This document shows, in pieces, positions 46,486 to 55,502 of a stretch of DNA of 64,000 nt. Location: positions 62,001 through 126,000 of the forward strand of contig JBDHTQ010000002.1 of the NCBI GenBank assembly GCA_039808765.1, read 5' to 3'. How positions within the stretch are numbered: position 1 is the first letter of the stretch; each line of letters begins with the position of its first letter. The translations under genes and the position numbers were made by a program. Under the pieces are notes generated by a model that saw only the letters and a list, made by a program, of their open reading frames with translations, had not been told where the DNA came from and did not search any database. Source of the DNA: JBDHTQ01 sp039808765. Its GTDB lineage: Bacteria > Pseudomonadota > Alphaproteobacteria > UBA2400.

Positions 46486-47746
46486 TTTTTTCAGACACAC
46501 TCGCCTGTGGTGTCAGAGTCGTTGTTGAGGATGCTGGAGCTGGCCAAACTTGAGTCATGTAAAACAGAATTGTACAGATATTAAATGGGCCGTAATAATC
46601 AACTTCAACAAACGACCGGACCAAAAACATCAGTGTTATTCCGATGAAAAAAATGCTCTCAACCGTCGTTCCGATTTGTATAAAACGTGAAAAAACCGAG
46701 AATAGGGATTTAAGCAGCATAAAAACCAGAAGCGCTAAGCCAATGCCACCGAGTTCTACAAAAACTTGTATGAACATGCTGTGAAAGTGAAAATAATTTT
46801 TCATTCCAAATTCATCAAGAAGAATGTTTACTTCATAGCGATCCGGCAACCAGAAGGCATTGTACCCAAACCCCACGATGGGATTGTTCTCAAGTGTGGA
46901 GCGTATTCCTGCTTCCCATAGGTCTGTTCGCCCCGTCAAAGTGCTATCTTTGCCGAAGAGAGCAAGAACGCCGGATTCCGGATCAATACCCAAGACTGCA
47001 ACGCTAAAACCCAGTGATAACGCAACAATTAAGCTAAGCATAACCATGATTGTTCGTCCATCTCTCGGCAGTTTACCGATCAAGGTCATGAGAAAACAAA
47101 AAGCCAGCACCACCACGAGAGATAAAACTGAGGAGGCTGATTTACTGAAAATAAGTGCGATAACACCTAACAGCAGTGGTAGCATGCCAAAGATGAATTT
47201 TTGTTTTTTGCTGGTGTTGTGTACAAATAGACTCATCATGCTGGTGAAGGTGGCTAACTCGGCAAAAAAGCCGACTTGATTTTTAGACCATGCCACAAAG
47301 TTGATAAAAAAAGCGGTATAACGAAAAACAAGGACAGCAAAACAACCGATTGACAATCCAAGAACCAGCGCACGAATAGAGACGATACGTGAAATAATCA
47401 GCATGATAAAAAATGTAGCCAAGTACTCTAATCCGTAAATAAGCGTGTGCGTTTTGATGTCTGACCAAAAAAGTGAAAACAGGATATATCCGATAAAAAT
47501 AAGGGGAATGATGGTTTCTTTTGTGGGTTTAAGCAAAAAGGTTTGGCGATAAACGATGAGAAAGGGGGTCCAAATAGCCAGAAAAACAAGAATGGGAATA
47601 ACTGGCACAAGCCATGAATAGGCAAGAATGAATGTTGTAACAGCAACAAGAAATAAACCTAACCGATCAACAAGACACGGCCAGGGCGTGTAATCAGGTT
47701 TCGTGTTTTTTGCGATGGGGGGAGCGCTACGCTCTTGAGTTATCAT
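46457..47746 (-). CDS. O-antigen ligase/polymerase-type protein (Wzy/ExoQ-like)
   Basis: The 429-residue protein has about ten hydrophobic segments and the Wzy_C-type loop between them (DSTLTGRTDLWEAG, NPIVGFGYNAFW, HFHSMFIQVFVELGGIGL). This family polymerises repeat units (Wzy, ExoQ) or ligates them to lipid A (WaaL); the exo context favours polymerase. It overlaps the GT4 gene by 20 bases and is the last gene of the six-gene minus-strand unit. Confidence 0.85.
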   Translation of the reverse strand: MITQERSAPPIAKNTKPDYTPWPCLVDRLGLFLVAVTTFILAYSWLVPVIPILVFLAIWTPFLIVYRQTFLLKPTKETIIPLIFIGYILFSLFWSDIKTHTLIYGLEYLATFFIMLIISRIVSIRALVLGLSIGCFAVLVFRYTAFFINFVAWSKNQVGFFAELATFTSMMSLFVHNTSKKQKFIFGMLPLLLGVIALIFSKSASSVLSLVVVLAFCFLMTLIGKLPRDGRTIMVMLSLIVALSLGFSVAVLGIDPESGVLALFGKDSTLTGRTDLWEAGIRSTLENNPIVGFGYNAFWLPDRYEVNILLDEFGMKNYFHFHSMFIQVFVELGGIGLALLVFMLLKSLFSVFSRFIQIGTTVESIFFIGITLMFLVRSFVEVDYYGPFNICTILFYMTQVWPAPASSTTTLTPQASVSEKTNDASKAVT

Positions 47747-48878
47747 GATTTAAAACCTGCTCGTAGTAATCATCCCAAAAGACATTCGCGTCCTCTGCAT
47801 CAAAGTGCGATTTAGTTGTTTGCCAGGCAGCTTGGCGCATGGCGGCATAGCGTTCGGGTTGCAGCGCCATGTTTTTAATTTGGTGGTAAGCTTCATGTGC
47901 CAGTCGCTCAATCTCATCCCGAAACATTTGCGCGTAAGCTGTTGTATCACGGTCTTTGCGACCGGCCTGTTTCCATTCGCCGTCTTTGTTTTGCTCAAGC
48001 GGGAGAAGGATGCCATTTTCCGTGTTCACAACTTCGGGGAGCGCACACTGGGTTGTGGCAATCATGGGCGTGCCATAGGCCATTGACTCAAGTGCTGAAA
48101 AACCAAAGGTATCACCAAAAGTTGGCAAGAGCGAGAAGTGCGCATTTTGTACAAGTGACAGCACTTTTTTATTAGGTAACACACCGTGATAGTGTAAATG
48201 CCGAGGTAGCGTAGAAAGCTTTTTAAGGTAAGGCTCAAAAAAATCGGTCTGCAAGGGGTCAACCCATGAAGATGTGCCATATTCAAGGGCAGAGCCAAGA
48301 TCGATTTGAAGGGGAAAGTTTTCGTCGCGCGCCATTTCAGCAATGCGTACAGCAACAGGTCCCCCTTTGCGGCCAAAGTGATTGCCGATAAATACGATAC
48401 GAATGGGATCATTTAGTGAAATCGATTGTTGAAAAGCTTGTGCAGGCACAGGTAAATTTGGATAACGTACAATCGTTTTTTCTGCGAGCGCATCATGCCA
48501 CGGAAAATCACGGTTTTGCCCAAGCATTTGGCGTTTAGCATAATGTGATATAGCAATAATTGAATGGCATCGTGTGCCAGCCAGTGTTTCAGCCAGCCAC
48601 CGATAATAGCGCGAATGCTCGAGCCCAAATGCGCGTGGCAAATGGGACTCATAGCTGATAATAAAAGGCAGTCTTTCAAGTGGGATGCGGTTGAAAGCGT
48701 GAATCAAGTCAAATTTTTGTAAGGGAAAAGGATTGAAAATAGTGATGCCCTCGATTTTAGCAGAAATTTTATTCAAGGGCGCAAAATTTCTTTTGTAAAT
48801 ATGATGGCGAGAAGCGCGAGGACCGTTAAACGTCCATGGATAGCGGGTGGGGGCAAGTATGTTAAGTGGGCGTGGCAT
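47727..48878 (-). CDS. GT4 glycosyltransferase
   Basis: The 383-residue protein has a GT-B fold: an N-terminal half with ARYPWTFNGPRASR-type and AFGLEHSRYYRWLAE segments, then the second half with RIVFIGNHFGRKGG, HYHGVLPNKKVLSLV, SLLPTFGDTFGFSALESMAYG and the EX7E-like EVVNTENGILLP. It is a retaining glycosyltransferase acting at the cytoplasmic face. A good site (AAGGGGG) precedes the ATG. It has no clear counterpart among the standard succinoglycan genes, so the polymer probably differs from succinoglycan. Confidence 0.87.
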   Translation of the reverse strand: MPRPLNILAPTRYPWTFNGPRASRHHIYKRNFAPLNKISAKIEGITIFNPFPLQKFDLIHAFNRIPLERLPFIISYESHLPRAFGLEHSRYYRWLAETLAGTRCHSIIAISHYAKRQMLGQNRDFPWHDALAEKTIVRYPNLPVPAQAFQQSISLNDPIRIVFIGNHFGRKGGPVAVRIAEMARDENFPLQIDLGSALEYGTSSWVDPLQTDFFEPYLKKLSTLPRHLHYHGVLPNKKVLSLVQNAHFSLLPTFGDTFGFSALESMAYGTPMIATTQCALPEVVNTENGILLPLEQNKDGEWKQAGRKDRDTTAYAQMFRDEIERLAHEAYHQIKNMALQPERYAAMRQAAWQTTKSHFDAEDANVFWDDYYEQVLNHDNSRA

Positions 48879-48919
48879 TTATGTTTTCCCCCTTAAGAGA
48901 TCGGTGTATCGAGCGCTCA

Positions 48920-49876
48920 TTATTCTTTTTTCCCCCAGATACGCTCCCAACGCGCAAGGAGGGGGTATTTAAAAAATCTCAAAGCACGCGGGCAGTGCGT
49001 AACAATTTTAGCTGCTGAGCGTATTTTTTTTGATTTTAATGCCTCGATTATGGCTGTGAAAGCATATGACTCTTCCAGATTTTTTGTACGCTTTTGCTGT
49101 GCCTTCATGGCGAGTGGATCAAGCGAGGCATTTGAAAGCAAAAGCTTGTCACAATGCTGGATACGTTGAACAGCTTCGCGTGATAAGCGATGGGAAATTG
49201 AGCCTTTGCGAATAAGATAGGCATATAAAGGTTGCTCGTTTATAATGCAGCGTGCGCCGTGGGCCAGGGCTTGGGCAAACAATAAGTAATCTTCCCCAAT
49301 TCGCAAATCGGGAGAATAATGCAGCGCATGGGTTATTAAAAATTCACGCGCGAAAATTGGCTTAAGATAACCCAATGTCCACCCCCCCATAAATGATTGG
49401 TTGCCTGCAATGAAACTTGCAAGCGAAAGGGGGGAAATCGCTTGAAGCGAACGGGCTGTAAACATCGGGCTTTGCACCCCATTATCCTCGCGCACAGTCA
49501 TTAGATTGTCTGCTACGATATCGGCCTGCGTGCGTTCAGCCAACGTGAGCAAGGTTTGTAATCGGTTGGGTAAAAACCAGTCATCTGCATCAAGGATTGC
49601 AACCCATCGACCATGTGCAAGTGTAAGCGCGTGATTGCGTGCCGCACTGGGGCCACCATTTTGCGTAAGTTTGTGGATTTTAATGCGTGAATTCTGCAAA
49701 GATTGCACGATTGTCCAAGTGTCGTCGGTTGAGCAGTCATCAACAATGATAATCTCAACACTTACACCCTCTTGTTCAAGTGCACTCTTAACCGCTTTTT
49801 GAAGGTAGTTTGCGACATTATAGGTCGCCATAATGACCGAGACGTCGGGTATCGCTCGTGCTTGTGCTTCAGCCAT
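48920..49876 (-). CDS. exoO: GT2 glycosyltransferase, ExoO-like
   Basis: The 318-residue protein has VSVIMATYNVANYLQKAVKS, IIIVDDCSTDDT, NGGPSAARNHAL, the DxD motif AILDADDWFLPNRL and RIGEDYLLFAQALAHGAR, the pattern of ExoO. In succinoglycan synthesis ExoO adds a beta-1,6 glucose to start the side chain. It follows exoM-, exoA- and exoL-like genes in the same order as in the rhizobial exoHKLAMONP operon. It overlaps the exoM-like gene by 8 bases. The exact linkage is inferred. Confidence 0.78.
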   Translation of the reverse strand: MAEAQARAIPDVSVIMATYNVANYLQKAVKSALEQEGVSVEIIIVDDCSTDDTWTIVQSLQNSRIKIHKLTQNGGPSAARNHALTLAHGRWVAILDADDWFLPNRLQTLLTLAERTQADIVADNLMTVREDNGVQSPMFTARSLQAISPLSLASFIAGNQSFMGGWTLGYLKPIFAREFLITHALHYSPDLRIGEDYLLFAQALAHGARCIINEQPLYAYLIRKGSISHRLSREAVQRIQHCDKLLLSNASLDPLAMKAQQKRTKNLEESYAFTAIIEALKSKKIRSAAKIVTHCPRALRFFKYPLLARWERIWGKKE

Positions 49877-50786
49877 AAAGCACCAATTCTTTCTGCCCCA
49901 CCATTCGCATGATCACACCCAAATGAACGGCCGAACGTAAAAGCCAAAAACGCGCCTTCACGGGATTATAAAACGTCAAAACGCCCATCGTAATGCAAAT
50001 GATGAACTTCATAAGTGCTTTCAACGTTTGTATTAACCGAAAAGAAAAAGAATGGTTTTTCGCAAGCTCCATCAGCATGAAGCCATGGGTCTGTCCTGAT
50101 CGGAACCGGCGTTGAAACAGCCAGCCAAAGTGTGCGCGTGAAGCGGGAACATCCTCCACAAGCAGAGCCTCCGAAGTGAAGCCAATTTTTCCGCCCTGTT
50201 GGTGAAGAGTGGCAAAGAAAAAGCTGTCCTCTCCCCCAGTTTTGCCGAGCTGTTCCATAAAACGCAGATTTTTCACACGTGCACTGGCGCGATTGAGTAA
50301 AACATTGCAGGTGTAGCCTGTAATAATCTCGCCATTTACCCATACGGGCATGGTTGCGTGAAAATCACCTTTATGCATCCAGTATGGTTGATCAGGTGCA
50401 TAAATTGCTTTTACGGGCCCTAAAACAGCATCCCAGCCTTCATGCTGTTTTTCAACAAGAGCGCTTAACCAACGTGGTGTGGCGATCTCGTCGTCATCCA
50501 TAAAAGCAATCAGGGGTGCTGTGGCGTTATCAAGACAGGCGTTGCGCGCGATAGAAATGTTACGCGCTGGAGCGTGTACATACAGGATATGCAATCCAGT
50601 TTTTTCCGCAGTTGCCATAACCCGTTCTTCGGCAGATGGGGTTTCATCATTATCTGCCACAATGATACGGATGTGCCAGTCGTTCATGCCTTCAAGATTT
50701 TTCAGGCTTTCCAGTGTTTTTGTGACATGGTTCCGACGAAAGGTGCATAAGCAGACGTCAATTTCTTTGTGTTCATCCAAAGGCAT
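49869..50786 (-). CDS. exoM: GT2 glycosyltransferase, ExoM-like
   Basis: The 305-residue protein has IDVCLCTFRRNHVTKTLESL, IIVADNDETPSA, YVHAPARNISIARNACLDNA and FMDDDEIATPRWL, the hallmark of ExoM-type transferases. ExoM adds a beta-1,4 glucose to the succinoglycan backbone. A hydrophobic C-terminal region (about 235-275) could associate with the membrane. It overlaps both the exoA-like gene (14 bases) and the exoO-like gene (8 bases). Confidence 0.8.
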   Translation of the reverse strand: MPLDEHKEIDVCLCTFRRNHVTKTLESLKNLEGMNDWHIRIIVADNDETPSAEERVMATAEKTGLHILYVHAPARNISIARNACLDNATAPLIAFMDDDEIATPRWLSALVEKQHEGWDAVLGPVKAIYAPDQPYWMHKGDFHATMPVWVNGEIITGYTCNVLLNRASARVKNLRFMEQLGKTGGEDSFFFATLHQQGGKIGFTSEALLVEDVPASRAHFGWLFQRRFRSGQTHGFMLMELAKNHSFSFRLIQTLKALMKFIICITMGVLTFYNPVKARFWLLRSAVHLGVIMRMVGQKELVLYG

Positions 50787-51783
50787 GACAAACTGTCCTT
50801 GTTGGCGAAAAAATTTCTTTTACCAGACTTGCACAAAATCCAACCGACCATGCAAAGTGCATTATCATCGCGGCAAAAGGTGCCATAAGCGGATGAAAGG
50901 CTTTGCTTTTAACGCCAATAAGAAAGCCTAAGATCAAGCAGGTGGTAAACCAGAGAAGGAAAGGAATGGCTGCAATCGGTAACCAGATCATCAAAGGCAA
51001 AATCAGGACGGAGGGAAAAACACCCACAGGAATAATTTGGCGTATTTTGGGAATCACCCGATGCAGCATGATCGTGCGCGCGCGCCCACGCCCATAATTG
51101 TAATACTGGCGATAAAGTTTGTGAGCCGTTGCGCGGGGATAGTAGGTCATATATGTGCTGCCGCTGAGCCATATTTTATAGCCTAATTTGCTAAAACGAA
51201 CATCAAACTCGGCATCTTCATTGGCGATGAAACTTTCATCGTAGCCACTCGTTTTTTTGAAGGATTCAATTGAGATAAGGGCATGGTGGCCATGATCCAC
51301 CCACTGTCCGGCTTCTTTTATGGCCGTTCGATGGGCTGATCCACCGTTGCCGAGCTTGGAATTTTGAATGAGCGCAACCGCTTGTTGAAAGCCATTGTGG
51401 CCAACTGTGTCAAGTCCGATCACAACTGATTGCGCGCCGGATTTGTGGTAATCATCGAGAAGTGCTGTGCAAAAATCTTCCGGATAGTGAGCATGTGCAT
51501 CCATCCTGATCATGAGATCTGCTTCATTTCCGTAGATTTCGACGGCGAGGTTGACTCCGGCACTCTGAATACGTTTGGGGTTTGACAGCAGTTTTACGCA
51601 TGTGTGCGTTGCGCATAATTTCTGAACAACATCTATTGTACCATCGGTGCTGCCGCCATCAGCGATGACGATGGTTTTGTTTAAGTTTTCTGTCTGTTGA
51701 ATGAGACGAGTGACCAGTTTTTCAATGTGTTTAATTTCATTGAGGCAGGGAATAACAATCAAAATTCGATATTCGTTAGCCAT
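50773..51783 (-). CDS. exoA: GT2 glycosyltransferase, ExoA-like
   Basis: The 336-residue protein has ILIVIPCLNEIKHIEKLV, IVIADGGSTDGT, NPKRIQSAGVN, the DxD-like RMDAHAHYP, GGSAHR and the QYYNYGRGRARTI segment seen in ExoA, followed by two to three hydrophobic helices at the C-terminus. ExoA adds beta-1,3 glucose to the lipid-linked galactose, the second sugar of succinoglycan. I chose the Met at 51783, 5 bases after the exoL-like stop; upstream Met codons at 51798 and 51855 are possible. Confidence 0.8.
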   Translation of the reverse strand: MANEYRILIVIPCLNEIKHIEKLVTRLIQQTENLNKTIVIADGGSTDGTIDVVQKLCATHTCVKLLSNPKRIQSAGVNLAVEIYGNEADLMIRMDAHAHYPEDFCTALLDDYHKSGAQSVVIGLDTVGHNGFQQAVALIQNSKLGNGGSAHRTAIKEAGQWVDHGHHALISIESFKKTSGYDESFIANEDAEFDVRFSKLGYKIWLSGSTYMTYYPRATAHKLYRQYYNYGRGRARTIMLHRVIPKIRQIIPVGVFPSVLILPLMIWLPIAAIPFLLWFTTCLILGFLIGVKSKAFHPLMAPFAAMIMHFAWSVGFCASLVKEIFSPTRTVCHAFG

Positions 51784-51787
51784 GGGG

Positions 51788-52957
51788 TTATATCTCATGA
51801 TTAAGTATTTTCGCTTCAATCTTACAAAGTCGTTCGACGAGGGCAGTTGCATCATCTTGAGTGAGAACCCAATAAGTGGGAGATATCTGCCGTGATTTTT
51901 CTTGCATTTGTTGGTAAAGGTCAGGTGTTAGGGTCTTGAAAAAATCGACGCATGAATTCAGAAGAGGTTGGGAAAGTGTTTTTCCGATCCCTAAACTCGT
52001 CATTTTACGTCCTGTTTCAACATTTTCCAACGCGAGTGGAACGGAAGCGTATAACCCTCCTTCGTACAGTCGGTTGGGCAACAACCAGTCAGAGTTCATG
52101 CCTTCTTCAAACATGTCAATTGCCCATGTAAAGTGAACGCTTTGATAAAGTTCCGACAGATCATCAGGGGCGCGATAGGGCCCGCCGAAGCTGATGTGCT
52201 GACAGCGGGCCACTTGGGTATCAAAATCTGTGAATTGGTCGTAGGCAGGTCTGCCACGAATGAGAACCTTCACTTTTCCGTCAAATTTATTGGTGATTGC
52301 TTCAAGAATATCGAGGCTTTTTCGGCATCGTATGATACCGAACCAACCAATTATCCAGGGTGCATTGGGGTTTTTGGCGGGAGGGATGTCGGGCAAGGGG
52401 CAGTTGTGAATATAAACTTTGTTTTCAATAAGATCGGGCTGTATCGATACAGGCGATATTTTTTTGAAGTAACTGGAAATATAAGCAGGAGAGCTTACAA
52501 TCAACATTGAGCAGCGTTGGATCAGCCAGCGTTCAAGGCAGCGGAGGGTCTTTCCGATAAGGTTGTGACGCAGCATCAGGCGGTGAATATCAAGGCATTC
52601 ATAAACCAACGGCGTAGTTTTTTTCGCTGCAGATTGTCCCCGTGTGCCCAGCGCCAGCATTTCAAGATTGCGCGCAATGATGCAATCGGCCCAATCAAAG
52701 TCGTTCTTTAACTTTTGATGAAAAAGAATGTGCTTGATAATGCTGAGTGTTCGCTGAATGAAGGCCCCGTTATAGGTGCGGCCAAGGTCTGTCACCTTTG
52801 CGCCGTGGACGCCTGCAGGAGGAGCGGGCGTGCGCCTAAATCCCATAACTTTTACGTCAGCGCCACCGTCGATCAGCATGCGAACACGCTTGGCAACGGC
52901 AGTGTCACTTAAATCATGAACGAGATAAAGGACATTCAGGCGCACAAAATTGATCAT
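51788..52957 (-). CDS. exoL: Glycosyltransferase, ExoL-like (GT4 type)
   Basis: From the Met at 52957 the protein has 389 residues and starts MINFVRLNVLYLVHDLSD; an upstream Met at 53080 would add 41 unlikely residues. RVRMLIDGGADVKVMGFRRT, WIIGWFGIIRCRKSLDILE and WLLPNRLYEGGLYASVPLALE are features of ExoL-type transferases, which add a beta-1,4 glucose to the backbone. It is the first gene of the six-gene minus-strand unit. A weak ribosome binding site leaves the start uncertain. Confidence 0.75.
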   Translation of the reverse strand: MINFVRLNVLYLVHDLSDTAVAKRVRMLIDGGADVKVMGFRRTPAPPAGVHGAKVTDLGRTYNGAFIQRTLSIIKHILFHQKLKNDFDWADCIIARNLEMLALGTRGQSAAKKTTPLVYECLDIHRLMLRHNLIGKTLRCLERWLIQRCSMLIVSSPAYISSYFKKISPVSIQPDLIENKVYIHNCPLPDIPPAKNPNAPWIIGWFGIIRCRKSLDILEAITNKFDGKVKVLIRGRPAYDQFTDFDTQVARCQHISFGGPYRAPDDLSELYQSVHFTWAIDMFEEGMNSDWLLPNRLYEGGLYASVPLALENVETGRKMTSLGIGKTLSQPLLNSCVDFFKTLTPDLYQQMQEKSRQISPTYWVLTQDDATALVERLCKIEAKILNHEI

Positions 52958-53099
52958 ACACAGCTTATAGATCACTTTCGGCGGGCCTGTATAGATTGAA
53001 TGTGTAAACAAACCGATAGACTTTAATGGGTCATTTTTATCATTTTTTGAGATTTTTTGGTTAAAGTATAGGAAGTGCACTATTTTTTAGGTGATTAAG

Positions 53100-54461
53100 A
53101 TGGCCAATGATAGATCTAAAGCTGACAAATTGATTGATGCTGCGAAAAGCGATCTTCCCACTTTGGCTGAAACAGGTGAAGGTCCTGCGAGTCATACTGC
53201 TGCGCTTGCTGAACAGCTTGATCCGAATATTGCTCAAGCTATTGCAATCAATAATTCATTTGTTATTGAAGCTATTAGAGGCGGTGCGCGTACGAATGAT
53301 CAGATTCTTCAAGCGTTGCTCGATGCGAATGTCCAGCCGGGAGACCTTCCGCCGGGTTTGCAAACGCAGTATGAAGAGTTGCGTCAGCGCCAAAATAACG
53401 AACAACAAGAACTCAGTGAAATGGCTCTACGGGCTGCTCGTAAAGCTGAAGCGGAAAGTTTCGCCAGTTGGGCAAGTGCAGTTACAGTTGCGGCCGTGTC
53501 GAACTCTGGCAGTGGTGGGTCGTCATCGTCCTCAAACTACAGTAAAATGAGCGACAACGATCTTGCTTCAATTTCAGCGCAACAATGGGGAAAAATGTCT
53601 GCAGCGCAGCGCACGGCGGCGGTTAATACAGTTGATGGACGTATTGATACGGCCGAAGATGGCTATAAACACGGCTTAAGCGAGCGTATGAAAGAAATGG
53701 ATGCACGCTATGCTAATGATCCCGCTACAAAAGCAAAAATTATGGATTTTGCTGATAGATTTAAGGACAGCGATCCTGATAAAGCCATAGAAGAAATGCG
53801 TAGAGCGGGCCTCGATGAGCAAGCCATTAAAGATGCGATGGAAGTTATCAAGTTGCGTAATCTTATTAAATTAGCTGAGCAGGCTCACGCGGCCGCCGAC
53901 GAAGTGCGCCGCCATCCTAATGATCAAGCAGCTCTTCGCAAATATAAGGAAGCTGCGCGGCATTACCAAGATGCACAACATGAAGGTCGTCGAAATGACA
54001 CGGCTGTAGCCAGAATGGAGCACAACACTCATGCCATGCGCCATACTGATAATCCAGAAGAACGACGCGCCTTAAGAGAGGATAGTACTGGGGTTGTGCA
54101 TGCAGCTAGAAGGCAAATAGCTACAGAACAACATGGCCCGGCTCAATCCGCTTTAGCTTATCATAGAATAGCGACTGCTTATAAAGCAGAAAAAGAATAT
54201 TTAGCTGATGAAGGCGGTAATTATAGCAGCGATTATACTGGGCGCGCTTTAAGTAATGAGCTAAGCGATGGGGCACCTTTAGCGAGCAGTGCCGCTTCTC
54301 AATCTTCGCAACCAAATGCACAACAAACAATTACAGTTGACCCGAGGATGAAACAAGACTTGGTGGCGATTGGGGCATCCCCTGATGATGCGTCTCTCGA
54401 TCCCACTACACCCGCCGTTGCAGCAAAGCCTGCAGCTCCAGCTCATACGCAAACCGCATGA
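53100..54461 (+). CDS. Unknown helical, hydrophilic protein, 453 aa
   Basis: The ATG at 53100 has AGGTG at a proper distance; an upstream GTG at 53091 is possible. The protein is very hydrophilic and mostly helical, rich in Ala, Glu, Arg and Asp, with a Ser/Gly-rich linker near residue 145 (SNSGSGGSSSSSNYS) and a disordered Pro/Ala-rich C-terminus. No membrane segment or standard signal peptide is seen. It resembles secreted or effector-type proteins in composition only. Its start lies 143 bases from the divergent exoL-like start. I recognise no family. Confidence 0.65.
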   Translation: MANDRSKADKLIDAAKSDLPTLAETGEGPASHTAALAEQLDPNIAQAIAINNSFVIEAIRGGARTNDQILQALLDANVQPGDLPPGLQTQYEELRQRQNNEQQELSEMALRAARKAEAESFASWASAVTVAAVSNSGSGGSSSSSNYSKMSDNDLASISAQQWGKMSAAQRTAAVNTVDGRIDTAEDGYKHGLSERMKEMDARYANDPATKAKIMDFADRFKDSDPDKAIEEMRRAGLDEQAIKDAMEVIKLRNLIKLAEQAHAAADEVRRHPNDQAALRKYKEAARHYQDAQHEGRRNDTAVARMEHNTHAMRHTDNPEERRALREDSTGVVHAARRQIATEQHGPAQSALAYHRIATAYKAEKEYLADEGGNYSSDYTGRALSNELSDGAPLASSAASQSSQPNAQQTITVDPRMKQDLVAIGASPDDASLDPTTPAVAAKPAAPAHTQTA

Positions 54462-54604
54462 GATTGTGAAAAGAATAATAATATCAGTGGTCAGGTTGGA
54501 TTTATCTAAAATTAACCACATTTTTTAAATTTTTATCGACTTATAGGTGAAAAAAGTGTAAAACTCCAGACATCAGTTTTCTATTTTTCTGTGTGGAGGG
54601 GAAA

Positions 54605-55234
54605 ATGACAGTTAAAGCAAATCTAAAAAAAGCTTTTGGGGCGTTGGTTATGGCGAGCACAGTCATTTTAGTATTAGCACCACAACCCTCGGAAGCTGAA
54701 AAATTGTCAGATGCCGAGAAGAGGCTCGTCAAAACGGAGGCGCCAAAAGATTTATTCCTCGTTACTTCTGCTCAGTTGGATGTTTTCCTCGACCACTCTG
54801 TTCCAAAACTGTTGGATGATTCTGGTAAGAAAAGACTCTATGTGAATGGTCATCCCGTTGAAATAGGGTCGTTTTTTATGACTAGGGTTGCTAAAAAGTT
54901 TTTTGATGAATCTCGCACAAAACCTGAGTTTGTTAATGTGGTTTCAAACGATGGAAATTTAAGATTTCTTGCTGCAGTGCCATTACTAAAGTCTGGTGCG
55001 CCTATTCCTCTTTGCCTTGAGGGGTTTGCTGCATATAATAAAAAAGGTGATGACGGTTGGGAGTATCTGGGCGCTTGGGAAGTGAGTGCGGATCGTACTC
55101 AGATTGAGCCTATTCCTGACGCTGATAAACTAAAGGTACCTGCTGAAGCAGGTAGGACCCCTTGTACTACTGTATTGATAAGAAAAAATAAAATGAATAG
55201 TGATGCGTTCCGCAACACTTCAGCTTCTATGTGA
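54605..55234 (+). CDS. Secreted hypothetical protein, 209 aa
   Basis: A strong binding site (GGAGGGG) precedes the ATG. There is a signal peptide (hydrophobic core about residues 11-26, cleavage after SEA at about residue 31). The mature part is alpha-beta with two cysteines (PLCLEGF and GRTPCTT) that could form a disulphide. No domain is recognised. It is a single gene that ends with a strong terminator. It lies between the unknown helical gene and the GH5 gene. Confidence 0.7.
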   Translation: MTVKANLKKAFGALVMASTVILVLAPQPSEAEKLSDAEKRLVKTEAPKDLFLVTSAQLDVFLDHSVPKLLDDSGKKRLYVNGHPVEIGSFFMTRVAKKFFDESRTKPEFVNVVSNDGNLRFLAAVPLLKSGAPIPLCLEGFAAYNKKGDDGWEYLGAWEVSADRTQIEPIPDADKLKVPAEAGRTPCTTVLIRKNKMNSDAFRNTSASM

Positions 55235-55267
55235 GAGCGAGGGAAGGTAAGGAGCGTTAGAGCCTTC

Positions 55268-55299
55268 AAAAAAAGACTGCCAAAAGGTAGTCTTTTTTT
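55268..55299 (+). terminator. Terminator after the secreted hypothetical gene
   Basis: AGACTGCC and GGTAGTCT pair over AAAA (one G-T pair), flanked by an A-run before and TTTTTTT after. It can work in both directions. Confidence 0.88.
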
Positions 55300-55502
55300 A
55301 TGCGCTATGGGCAGAAATTAGATGGCGATAAATGTTACAACTTTACGCGCGCGATAATTCCCTCAGCAATTTTTTATGTATAGTGATTTAAAATGTCGCG
55401 CTTCTTGTTAAATGCGTTTTTCTAATTATCTTTTTTCATTGTGCGTGCATTATGAATGCAGGCCGCTTCTCAATCTTTGAGTGGAAAAATTGGAGGCTGA
55501 AC

